A DNA stretch of 64,000 nt from Victivallis lenta (lineage in GTDB: Bacteria > Verrucomicrobiota > Lentisphaeria > Victivallales > Victivallaceae). Below the pieces are notes generated by a model. The model was given only the letters and a program-made list of their open reading frames with translations. It did no database searches and was not told where the DNA came from. Positions 44,167-52,909 of this stretch are shown in pieces. The position numbers and the translations under genes are program-made. The DNA lies in assembly GCF_009695545.1 (NCBI RefSeq), contig NZ_VUNS01000006.1:124001-188000 (forward strand), given 5' to 3'. Each line of letters starts with the position of its first letter. Position 1 is the stretch's first letter.

Positions 44167-46887
44167 ATGAGAACTGACCGCATCGGACAACTGCTGAACT
44201 CCATCGCGACCGGCGAATACGCCTTTTCCGGCCGTGCCATCCCGCTGGATGATCCGGAGAGCTGCTGGATTGTGCTCTCCGGCGCGCTCGATCTCTTTTC
44301 GGCGCGCATGATGCCTGACGGCTCCTGCGGCGCGCGCCTGCCGGCCGGGACGGGCGACTGTCCGCTTCACTGCGTGATTCCGGGCGTCGCTGCCGTTGCG
44401 GACGGGGAAGGGCGGCGGATTCTGCTGGCGATGCCGCTGCCCGGCACGCGCTGCGTGAAGGTGCCGTCCGCGGCGCTGGAAGCGCTCTGTCGCCGGGAGC
44501 CGGAGCTGGCGGAATTTCGCCGCGCCGGCCTGGCGCTCTGGCTGGAGAGTTTCGGCGGGGAGACCGCCGGGGAGGCGGGAATCGAGGAGCGGGCGGAGGC
44601 GTTCCGGCGCTCCCTGCCGGAGCGCTGCGTTGAGGCCGCCCGCCGGTTGCGCGGGCAGGAGCGCGAGCGGCTCCGCGCGAAGTTCCGCGAGAGGGACGAA
44701 AGCCGCCGGAACGCGCTGGGCCGCATCTGTGACGTGCTGCGTCCGAAAGCGCGGTTCCGGCTGCCGCCTTCGACCGGCGACGCGCTGTTTGATGCGTGTG
44801 CCGCCGCCGGGAGCGTGATGGGGGTGGAGCTGCACTGTCCCGGCCGGCACTTCTTTTCCGGCGGCGACTCGCCGGAGGAACGGATTCGCCGGATCTGCGA
44901 CTACAATCAGGTCCGCTGCCGCAAAGTGGAGTTGGCGCAGGGGTGGGAGCAGCAGGATTTCACCGCTTTTGTCGCCTTCCGCCGGGAGTCCGGCGAACCG
45001 GTGGCACTGCTCGGGCGCAGCGGTGACGAGGCCCGTTTGTTCGATCCCGCCGAAGAACGGCTGCACCGGGTTTCCCGGAAGGAGGCCGCGACACTGGCGG
45101 AGGACGGCTGGTGCTTCTATGCACCGTTCCCGCCGGGGCGGATCACGCCGGGGCGGCTGCTGGCGATGGCGTTCCGGGGCGCGCGCGGCGACCTGTCGGC
45201 GCTGCTGTGGCTGATGCTGCTCGGAGCGTTGCTGAGCATGGCGGTGCCGATCATCAACGGCGTGATTTTCGGAACCGTGATTCCGACGGCGGACCGGGTG
45301 CTGCTGATGCAGCTCTTCGGGATTTCGCTGCTCTTCGCGGTCACCCAGGGGGTATTCGAATATGTGGAGTCGATCGCGATCCTGCGCATTCACGTTCGGG
45401 CTGAGTACACGCTTCAGGCGGCGGTCTGGGACCGGCTGCTGAATCTGCCGGCCCGTTTTTTTCGCGCGTTCAGCACCGGTGATCTCGCCACGCGCAGCCT
45501 CGGGATCATGCAGATCGGCGAAATCCTGTCGGTTTCCACGGTCAAAGCGGCGGTCGCGGGCTGTTTCTGCTTTCCGTCGCTGATTCTGATGTTCTACTAC
45601 GATTTGCTGCTCGGGGTGATTTCGCTGCTGATTCTGCTGGCGGTGCTCGGCATCTTCGCGGTACTGGCGGTGATGATGGTGCGCCGCCACACCCGTATCC
45701 TGGCCGAAGAGGGGGAGCTGAACGGGGAGCTGGTGCAGTTCTTCAACGGCATCTCCAAAATCCGCACGGCCGGAGCGGAGAATGCCGCTTTCGCGCGCTG
45801 GGCCGGCCGGTTCAGCCTCAAGAAACGGATCTACCGCTCTTTCGCAAACTGCCGCAGCTTCGCGACCGTCGTGAATGCAGTGATTCCGGTCGTAACCATC
45901 GGGACGGTGATTGCGATCGTGACCTGGCAGTATTTCCACGCGAAAGACGCCGAGTCGCTGATGAGTTCCGCCGATTTCGTCAGCTTCGTGTCTGCGCTGG
46001 GGATCGTCAGCGCGGCGGTCGGGCAGATGGTCATGGCGCTGATTTCGGCGGTCGGCGCGATTCCGGTCTACCGGCGGCTGCGCCCGATTCTGGAGGCGGA
46101 GTCGGAGAATGACGCGGCCAAGCCTCCGCCGGGAAAACTTTCCGGCGCGATCGACGTCAGAAATGTGTCGTTCCGGTACGGTCCCGATCAGCGGCAGATT
46201 CTTTCCGGCCTTTCGATGCAGGTGAAGCCAGGGGAGTTCGTCGCGGTAGTCGGGGAGTCCGGTTCCGGCAAGTCCACGCTGCTGCGGCTGCTGCTCGGTT
46301 TTGAGATGCCCGGCAGCGGCAGCATCACCTATGACGGGCAGGACGTCAGCCATGTGAATCTGCAGGCGCTGCGCGCCCGGATCGGTGTGGTGCTGCAGGA
46401 CAGCCGGCTGCTGCCCGACACCGTGCTGCGCAACATCATCGGCCACTCCGGAAAACTGACCATAGACGATGCGTGGGAGGCGGCGCGCCTGGCGGGCTGC
46501 GAACGGGATATCCGCGAGATGCCGATGGGGATGCATACGATGCTTTCCGCCGGGGGCGGTTCCGTTTCCGGCGGTCAGCGCCAGCGCATTCTGATCGCGC
46601 GGGCGCTGGCGAAGAAACCGGCGGTGCTGCTTTTCGACGAGGCGACCAGCGCGCTGGACAACGAAACCCAGGCAGCGGTCAGCGCCGGAATCGAACAGCT
46701 CAAGGTTTCGCGGCTGCTGATCGCCCACCGCCTCAGCACCGTGATGAATGCGGACCGGATCTATGTGCTGCACGAGGGGCGCATGGCCGAGTGCGGCACC
46801 TATCGGCAATTGATGGAACAAGACGGCGTTTTCGCGCGGCTCGCCCGGCGGCAGCTAGCGGAAGCCGGGGAGAAATCCGAGAAATGA
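44167..46887 (+). CDS. NHLM second ABC protein without peptidase
   Basis: A 906-residue ABC exporter protein. The first ~330 residues form a non-peptidase domain with NHLM-family size. Six membrane helices (about 375-660) and an ATPase follow, with Walker A GESGSGKST, signature VSGGQRQR and Walker B VLLFDEAT. NHLM loci usually carry this protein beside the C39-type one, presumably as a heterodimer partner. The start at 44167 lies seven bases after the previous stop. Confidence 0.88.
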   Translation: MRTDRIGQLLNSIATGEYAFSGRAIPLDDPESCWIVLSGALDLFSARMMPDGSCGARLPAGTGDCPLHCVIPGVAAVADGEGRRILLAMPLPGTRCVKVPSAALEALCRREPELAEFRRAGLALWLESFGGETAGEAGIEERAEAFRRSLPERCVEAARRLRGQERERLRAKFRERDESRRNALGRICDVLRPKARFRLPPSTGDALFDACAAAGSVMGVELHCPGRHFFSGGDSPEERIRRICDYNQVRCRKVELAQGWEQQDFTAFVAFRRESGEPVALLGRSGDEARLFDPAEERLHRVSRKEAATLAEDGWCFYAPFPPGRITPGRLLAMAFRGARGDLSALLWLMLLGALLSMAVPIINGVIFGTVIPTADRVLLMQLFGISLLFAVTQGVFEYVESIAILRIHVRAEYTLQAAVWDRLLNLPARFFRAFSTGDLATRSLGIMQIGEILSVSTVKAAVAGCFCFPSLILMFYYDLLLGVISLLILLAVLGIFAVLAVMMVRRHTRILAEEGELNGELVQFFNGISKIRTAGAENAAFARWAGRFSLKKRIYRSFANCRSFATVVNAVIPVVTIGTVIAIVTWQYFHAKDAESLMSSADFVSFVSALGIVSAAVGQMVMALISAVGAIPVYRRLRPILEAESENDAAKPPPGKLSGAIDVRNVSFRYGPDQRQILSGLSMQVKPGEFVAVVGESGSGKSTLLRLLLGFEMPGSGSITYDGQDVSHVNLQALRARIGVVLQDSRLLPDTVLRNIIGHSGKLTIDDAWEAARLAGCERDIREMPMGMHTMLSAGGGSVSGGQRQRILIARALAKKPAVLLFDEATSALDNETQAAVSAGIEQLKVSRLLIAHRLSTVMNADRIYVLHEGRMAECGTYRQLMEQDGVFARLARRQLAEAGEKSEK

Positions 46888-48113
46888 AGAAAAAATACGT
46901 ATGGCTTTTCCTGCTGCTTCTGGCGGCGGCGATCGCGGTCGGTTCCCGGACCGAAGTCGCTGGTTTCCTGCGTCGCAATTTCGCGGCGACCTTCAGCGAA
47001 GTTTTGCCGTCCGAACCGACGAAATTGCGGGCGCGCTATTTGAAAAAGCACCCGCAGGAGCTGAATATTGCGGTTTTCGGGCCGTGGGACTATTATGCGC
47101 GGCAGGGCTTCATTCTTGATAAGGCGGTTCAGCTGGCGATCGACGAGGTGAACGCGGCCGGCGGAATTCTCGGACGCCGGGTCAATCCGGTCTGGGTGGA
47201 CAACGGGAATTACAGCGCGATTGCGCAGGAGCAGGCCGAAAAGCTGGCCGCTGATCCGTCTATTTTCGCAGTGCTCGGGCCGGTCACGTCGGGGCGGGTG
47301 CTGCAGTTCAACTCCCTGTTCGGGGATGCCGGGCTGCCGGAGGTGGCGCCGCTGGCCCAGAGCGAGCGGATCAACCGCGACAGAACCAATGCGCTGCTGT
47401 TCATGCCGATCGCTTCCGACCTGGCCGAAAGCAGGGCGCTGGCAGCCTGGGCGGAGAGGGAGAAACGGAACAATTTTCTGATTCTGAACGACGACAGCCG
47501 TTTCCCGATGAGTTACGGCAGCTGTGTGGAGCAGTCATTTTATGAGAAAGATCTGCTGGTGTACGGCCGGGTGCTTTTCGACCAGAGCAGCAAAAAGAAT
47601 TACATCCGCGATCAGGTGCTGCAATATCTCGACTACTTTCCGGTGCAGAACATCATCTACCTGAGCAAGACCGGAGACGCTTCCGACTATGCGGACCTTG
47701 CGGACCGGGTTTTCACGTGGCTGCCGGAGGGAACGCTCTACTTCAATGAATTCACGACGCTTGATCGGCTGCTGAAAATCCGGCTTGACCGCAACCGGGT
47801 TTTCGTTCCCGCCGCGATTCCGTTGAATGAGGCGAACCGCGCCGAACTGCGCAAGTTCCTGAAGATGGAGAATTACGAGCGCGATTTCCTGTCGCTGATT
47901 GCGTACCGTTCGGTTCACATTTTCGCGGATGCGATTCGGCAGGCCGGGACCCTCGAGCCCGGTAGAATCGCCGAAACCATGCGTACCGGAGTGATGCAGA
48001 CCCCGCTGGGCGAGTTTCGTTTTTCCGCCGATGGTTTCGAGGCCGACCCGCCGCTGGAGATTCTTTCGCTGGAGGAGCTGGAAAAGCGCTGGCGGGCAAT
48101 CGCCGCCGAATGA
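46884..48113 (+). CDS. LivJ-type periplasmic ligand-binding protein
   Basis: A 409-residue protein anchored or secreted by an N-terminal hydrophobic helix (KKKYVWLFLLLLAAAIAVG). The body is a type-I periplasmic binding fold of the branched-chain amino acid/amide class (AVQLAIDEVNAAGGILGRRV, FAVLGPVTSGRVL, NFLILNDDSRFP). It overlaps the second ABC gene (ATGA), so it belongs to the operon. No importer permease is present. It may bind the product, a cue or an immunity ligand; all of these are guesses. Confidence 0.8.
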   Translation: MKKKYVWLFLLLLAAAIAVGSRTEVAGFLRRNFAATFSEVLPSEPTKLRARYLKKHPQELNIAVFGPWDYYARQGFILDKAVQLAIDEVNAAGGILGRRVNPVWVDNGNYSAIAQEQAEKLAADPSIFAVLGPVTSGRVLQFNSLFGDAGLPEVAPLAQSERINRDRTNALLFMPIASDLAESRALAAWAEREKRNNFLILNDDSRFPMSYGSCVEQSFYEKDLLVYGRVLFDQSSKKNYIRDQVLQYLDYFPVQNIIYLSKTGDASDYADLADRVFTWLPEGTLYFNEFTTLDRLLKIRLDRNRVFVPAAIPLNEANRAELRKFLKMENYERDFLSLIAYRSVHIFADAIRQAGTLEPGRIAETMRTGVMQTPLGEFRFSADGFEADPPLEILSLEELEKRWRAIAAE

Positions 48114-48413
48114 GTTTTCGCTGTACCGGAGTAAAATCTCCTGAACGCGCATGGGATTTCTGCGTCCCGGTCTTTCTGACTGAGGCGTCCGAGCTCATCG
48201 AATATGCGGTGCGGGAAAATGGATATCGGCCTTGAGCTGATTAAAATGGGGCTGGCGTGGCACGATCCGCGTTATGCGCCGAAGGCGAAAGAGTACGCCG
48301 AGGCGGAAGCGGAAGCCCGGAAGGAGAAACGGGGGCTTTGGAGCGACGACAAACCCGTTGCCCCGTGGGACTGGCGCAAGCAGCAGAACGACGACGCCGA
48401 CGAAGATGATTGA
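48110..48413 (+). pseudogene. Staphylococcal-nuclease-like remnant
   Basis: Two pieces in different frames. The first, from 48110, reads MSFRCTGVKSPERAWDF...TEASELIEYAV, like the start of a thermonuclease domain; the second (48204-48413) reads IGLELIKMGLAWHDPRY and GLWSDDKPVAPWDWRK, the family C-terminal end. The central part of the domain is missing and the frame changes near 48205. It begins at the stop of the ligand-binding gene. A small intact protein of unknown kind is less likely. Confidence 0.6.
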
Positions 48414-48427
48414 AAGGAAATCCGAGA

Positions 48428-48820
48428 ATGAAAATAGTTTGTCCGGAATGTAGTCAGAAATGCGAGCTGGGTGATGAATATGACGGCGTCACCGTGGAGT
48501 GTCCGCGATGCGAGAAAGAGTTTGTGGCCCGCAAGCCTGTACCGCTGATCGTCTGTCCGGCCTGTCAGGGGAGAGCAAGTGTGATGGCGGAAGCCTGCCC
48601 GCACTGCGGACATCCGATTTTGCCGCCTGCGCCGAAGCCGTCTCCCATGCCGCAGACGGTAATCCGGCCGCAGCAGCCGGATCAGCCGATTCGGGTGGAT
48701 ACCGGTGAAAATGTTTGGAGTCGTAATCGGGGATGTGTCGATTTTCTGGTTTTCGGCCCCCTTACCGTGATTGTGCTGATCATAATACTTTACGGATGCA
48801 GCAAAATGAACGGAATGTAA
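48428..48820 (+). CDS. Zinc-ribbon protein with C-terminal membrane helix
   Basis: A 130-residue protein with two zinc-ribbon-type Cys sets (CPECSQKC...ECPRCEKEF and CPACQGRA...ACPHCGHP), a Pro-rich linker and a C-terminal membrane helix (VFGPLTVIVLIIILYG). AAGGAAA precedes ATG 48428. The topology suggests a cytoplasmic zinc ribbon tethered to the membrane. Function unknown. The 207 bases from its end to the tmRNA hold only the tmRNA terminator; I see nothing else there. Confidence 0.75.
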   Translation: MKIVCPECSQKCELGDEYDGVTVECPRCEKEFVARKPVPLIVCPACQGRASVMAEACPHCGHPILPPAPKPSPMPQTVIRPQQPDQPIRVDTGENVWSRNRGCVDFLVFGPLTVIVLIIILYGCSKMNGM

Positions 48821-48977
48821 ATCGTGTGAGCGGTGTTTTGTTGCAACTTCGATTCAGGAATCGCCGGATGGCACAAATACCCGTGTTCCGTGAGATGCGC
48901 AGAATGTGAGGCTGGTGTGAAACTTCGGGGCTTTCTTTTGCTCATGGGAAAGAATAATATTACATACAAAAACATCA

Positions 48978-49010
48978 AAAAATATCCCCTCAGAACTTGA
49001 ATTCTGAGGG
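48978..49010 (-). terminator. Rho-independent terminator of tmRNA
   Basis: On the minus strand CCCTCAGAA pairs with TTCTGAGGG around a six-base loop, followed by GATATTTTTT. It lies 18 bases after the tmRNA 3' end. Confidence 0.8.
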
Positions 49011-49025
49011 AAGTCTAAGGTGAAA

Positions 49026-49384
<359 letters not shown>

Positions 49385-49400
49385 TTTATTGGATACTTTC

Positions 49401-49428
49401 AATATATCCTGTTTTCCGCAAAAGTCAA
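49401..49428 (-). promoter_or_regulatory. tmRNA promoter
   Basis: Minus-strand TTGACT, 16 bases, TATATT, ending 17 bases before the mature 5' end, so a short leader would be removed by RNase P. Confidence 0.65.
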
Positions 49429-49450
49429 GGCTTCCGTTTTCGAAAGCGCA

Positions 49451-49837
49451 TCAATGGCAGAATTGCCGCACCAGCCAGAGCCCGCAGCAGACTGCCGCCA
49501 GCCCCGAAAGATTCTGGAGCCCGATGTTCAGCAGCGCCTTCCACGGCGCTCCCGCCTGCATGAGGTTCGCGCTCTCCAGTGCGAAGGTTGAGAATGTCGT
49601 GAAGGCACCGAGAAAACCGACCAGCAGCACCGGCGCATAGGCGGCGTGCCTGTGCAGTTTGTCGGCGAAGAGAGCATAGAAGATTCCGGCCAGAAAGCAG
49701 CCGAGCACATTGACGGTCAGGGTCGCGTACGGCAGTTCCCAGGTGCCGCGGCGCAGAAACGCAAGATTCACCAGGTAACGGAGCGTACTGCCGACGGCTC
49801 CGGCTCCGGCGACCAGGAGAAGCAGTTTGAGTGACAT
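49451..49837 (-). CDS. crcB: Fluoride channel CrcB/FluC
   Basis: A 128-residue four-helix channel exporting fluoride. GAVGSTLRYLVN, TLTVNVLGCFLAG and GFLGAFTTFSTFALES are diagnostic. The start at 49837 (MSLKLLLLVAGAGA) has GGAAG about seven bases upstream; a longer reading adds a non-family extension. I looked for a fluoride riboswitch in the leader and could not recognise one. Confidence 0.93.
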   Translation of the reverse strand: MSLKLLLLVAGAGAVGSTLRYLVNLAFLRRGTWELPYATLTVNVLGCFLAGIFYALFADKLHRHAAYAPVLLVGFLGAFTTFSTFALESANLMQAGAPWKALLNIGLQNLSGLAAVCCGLWLVRQFCH

Positions 49838-50066
49838 CGGGCGGGCTTCCTTATGATACCTGCTGGCCATGAAATGTAATGTTCCGGCCAACGGTTTTTA
49901 CCGGAACGGCTTCCGCATAAAATAACCGCATTTCCGGGAAAATCAACCGGAAGAGCCGTCCTTCCGATTGATTTCAGGAGAAAACCGCTTTATATTATGC
50001 CCGGATTCTTTTGCCGGAGAGCCGGCCGCGGCCGGCTCCGTCAACTCAAGTATGGAAGGAGCAGAC

Positions 50067-51845
50067 ATGTCGCAGCCGACGCCATCGGATTCGGGAACCC
50101 CGGCCGCCGGAGCGTGGAAGATCAATTCCATCTGTCTCGGGCTCCTCGCCCTCCTGCTCCTGCTGGTCTTCTGGCCCGGACTGAACTATCCGTTCCTGCG
50201 GGATTGGGATGACGGCAATTTCGTCATGTTCAATTCGAACCTCGCGTTCACTCTGGAAAATTTCCGGCTTTACGCGCTTGAGCCGTTTCAGGATCTTTAT
50301 ACCCCGCTGCCGATGTATTCGTTCATGCTCGACCGCGCATTGTTCGGACTCGAGCCGCTTGGCTTCCGGCTGCATAATCTCCTGCTGCATTTCACCGCCG
50401 CCGCTTTCCTGTTCCTGATGATCCGGCAGCTCGGCGCAAGGGCCTGGCTGGCTCTGGGGGCCGCGCTGCTGTGGGCGGCCAATCCGCAGAAGGTCGAATC
50501 GGTGATCTGGATTACCGAGCGGAAGGATGTGCTTTGCGGCGCGTTTGCCTTCGCGTCCCTCTGGTTTTTTCTGCGCAGCGTTTCTCGAAGGCGCGTTCCG
50601 TGGATCGCCGGAATTCTGGCCGTTCTGGCGATCTTTGCGAAACCGGCCGCGATTTCGCTGCCGGGGGTCATGATCGTCGGTTTGATCTGTCTCCGGGGAA
50701 AGCGTTTGTCCGTCCGGGAATATTGGCGCATTCTGCGGCTGCCGGTGCTGCTTTCTCTGGGCGCAGTGGTCTGGTCGAGTCTGGTGACGGCGAAGACGAA
50801 TCCCGGTGTGATGGAGACGAATCTGCTGATTCCGCTGCACAATATGTTCTGGTATCCGCTCACGGCGCTGATTCCGTATGAGACGAACCCGATTTATCCG
50901 GAGGTCCGCGGCTGGAGCGAACTCGCGCTGCCGGCGGCGGGCGGAATCGCGCTGCTCGGCATCTACGTCCTCGCAGCCCGGAAGCTCGGGATGCCCTGGC
51001 GGAGGATCGTCTGTCTGCTGTTGATCATCGGCGGTTTTTCCGTTCCGGTGCTCGGCATGCTTCAATATACGACGTTCCATTATTGCGATCGTTACAACTA
51101 TCTGGTTTCCGGCGCGGCGTGGCTGGCCGTTGCGGTTCCGGCCGAGCTTTTGATGCGCCGGCTGCCGGGGGCCGTCCGGTATGTCAAAGGCATTCTGGCG
51201 CTTGCGTTCATGGCTTTCTGGGTGCTGACCTGGAGTTACATCCCGCGTTGGGAGTATTGTGATTTTCTGTTTGCTTACCCAATTGAGCATGACCCGGTTC
51301 CGAATGTCAAGGCGCTGGAGAGCGGTATTTATGCGGCGCTCCGCACCGACAATCTTGCGCTGCTTTCGAGGATCGCAGAACACATGCGGACGAATCATGG
51401 CGAGTACGGCATAGCCGAGCAGCAGGCGGCCGATCTGATCTGTTTCCTGCTCGGGCATGTCGCTCTGCTCAAGCAGGACCTGCCGACGGCTTTTGCCGCC
51501 TATGCTCCGCTGATTTCGCGGGTGGAGCAGACAGGGGCTGCGGGATTTCTCTGGCCGAGGCTGACGCTGGCGATGCTTTTCCGGGATCTGGCTCTGATCT
51601 CCATGCATGAGGGGAATCCGCAGCGTGCCGTCCGGTTTCTGGATATGGAGCTCAAGGTTCGGCGGAAGGACCGTCTTCAGTATGATCTGGCGTCGGCCAT
51701 GCGGGCGAAGCTGCTGGGCGATCGTGCGGGAGAAGCGCGCGCCTGGAAGCGGATTGTGGAGCTGGCTCCCGGCATCCCCGAATATCAGGAGAGGTACGAG
51801 CGCTTGAAACAGGAGGCCGCTGCCGCCGGGCAGCCGACTGAATGA
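50067..51845 (+). CDS. TMTC-like polytopic membrane glycosyltransferase candidate
   Basis: A 592-residue protein with about ten membrane helices and a soluble C-terminal helical part with TPR-like character. The region WDDGNFVMFN..., LYTPLPMYSFMLDRALFG, LHNLLLHF and AANPQKVESVIWITERKDVL is typical of the TMTC/GT-C-fold family that uses lipid-linked sugars. GGAAGGA precedes ATG 50067. The acceptor is unknown. It is coupled to the DUF3089 gene downstream. Confidence 0.8.
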   Translation: MSQPTPSDSGTPAAGAWKINSICLGLLALLLLLVFWPGLNYPFLRDWDDGNFVMFNSNLAFTLENFRLYALEPFQDLYTPLPMYSFMLDRALFGLEPLGFRLHNLLLHFTAAAFLFLMIRQLGARAWLALGAALLWAANPQKVESVIWITERKDVLCGAFAFASLWFFLRSVSRRRVPWIAGILAVLAIFAKPAAISLPGVMIVGLICLRGKRLSVREYWRILRLPVLLSLGAVVWSSLVTAKTNPGVMETNLLIPLHNMFWYPLTALIPYETNPIYPEVRGWSELALPAAGGIALLGIYVLAARKLGMPWRRIVCLLLIIGGFSVPVLGMLQYTTFHYCDRYNYLVSGAAWLAVAVPAELLMRRLPGAVRYVKGILALAFMAFWVLTWSYIPRWEYCDFLFAYPIEHDPVPNVKALESGIYAALRTDNLALLSRIAEHMRTNHGEYGIAEQQAADLICFLLGHVALLKQDLPTAFAAYAPLISRVEQTGAAGFLWPRLTLAMLFRDLALISMHEGNPQRAVRFLDMELKVRRKDRLQYDLASAMRAKLLGDRAGEARAWKRIVELAPGIPEYQERYERLKQEAAAAGQPTE

Positions 51846-51865
51846 ATATCAGAAAGGATGCGTTG

Positions 51866-52909
51866 ATGAAACATTGGATGAAATATTTTCTTTTCGCCTG
51901 GTTCGGTGCTGCACTGCTGCTGGTCGGCGGCTGCTGCGGCGGCCCTTCCGACCCGGAGGCGGCCTGCATCCGCGAGGCGGAGACGAATCCGGTCGATTAT
52001 TCCGACCGGGCCAACTGGGTTTTGCTGCCGGACCGGACGCCGGAAAAGCTCGAGCCGGTCGATATTTTTTACATTTATCCGACCGTTTACGTCAGCAGGA
52101 CGCACCCGGTCATGCACTGGGATTCGCCGAAGATGGCCGCGAAGACGCGGAATATCGCGCTGCAGCAGACCGGGCCGTTCTCGACGCTCGGGAATGTCTA
52201 TGCGCCGTTCGTCCGGCAGGGCGAGCTGCACCGGGCTCTGGCGGATCTGGCTGAGCGGCCCGGCCGCAACGAATCGATGCGGTTCGGATTCCGCGATACG
52301 GAGGAAGCGTTCCGCTATTATCTCGAACACTGGAACGGCGGGCGCCCGTTTATTCTGGTCGGGCACAGCCAGGGGGCCTATGACCTGCTGGAGCTCCTGA
52401 AGCGGGAATTCAGGGAGCCCGCGCTTCAGAAAAAGCTTATCGCCGCTTACCTGATCGGCTGCCCGGTGACGGATGCCGATCTCGCGGAGGCGCCGTACCT
52501 GAAGACGGCCGAAGGGCCGCTCGATTTCGGCGTTATCGTCAGCTGGAACACCGAAGCGCCCGAGGCGGCTCCGTCGCTTTTCACCGGCCGCCCCGGAACG
52601 CGCTGCATCAATCCGCTCAACTGGCGGACCGATGCGGTCGAAGCGCCTGCTTCCGCGAATATCGGGGCCGTCTTTTTCGACGGAGAGAACCGGGTAACGG
52701 GTGAGATCCCCGGTTTCTGCAGTGCGAAGGTCGAGCCGGTCACCGGGGCGCTCGTGGCCGTCCCGCAGTTTCCGGGGCAGTACGACAGCCCGATTCTCGG
52801 GGCGGGCATCTATCATATGAACGACATCTATTTCTTTTACCGGAATATCGAAGTGAATGCCCGTGACCGGGCGGCAAATTATTTCAACTCCAACGAACGG
52901 GCGGAATGA
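51866..52909 (+). CDS. DUF3089 alpha/beta-hydrolase-like lipoprotein
   Basis: A 347-residue protein with a lipobox (LLLVGGC) and a DUF3089 domain: VDIFYIYPTVY near the N terminus, and GHSQGAYDLLELL with the nucleophile Ser of an alpha/beta hydrolase. ATG 51866 has AAGGA eight bases upstream; an in-frame ATG at 51842 overlaps the previous stop but lacks a ribosome site. It is probably a periplasmic or outer-membrane esterase; substrate unknown. Confidence 0.85.
   Translation: MKHWMKYFLFAWFGAALLLVGGCCGGPSDPEAACIREAETNPVDYSDRANWVLLPDRTPEKLEPVDIFYIYPTVYVSRTHPVMHWDSPKMAAKTRNIALQQTGPFSTLGNVYAPFVRQGELHRALADLAERPGRNESMRFGFRDTEEAFRYYLEHWNGGRPFILVGHSQGAYDLLELLKREFREPALQKKLIAAYLIGCPVTDADLAEAPYLKTAEGPLDFGVIVSWNTEAPEAAPSLFTGRPGTRCINPLNWRTDAVEAPASANIGAVFFDGENRVTGEIPGFCSAKVEPVTGALVAVPQFPGQYDSPILGAGIYHMNDIYFFYRNIEVNARDRAANYFNSNERAE

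Noticed and set aside
44035-46821. 928-codon open frame opposite the second NHLM ABC gene
   Set aside because: The ABC protein has all Walker and signature motifs; the opposite frame has none and is compositionally an antisense artefact.
49838-49960. Possible fluoride riboswitch before crcB
   Set aside because: The leader does not show the conserved crcB-motif pseudoknot sequences that I could recognise.
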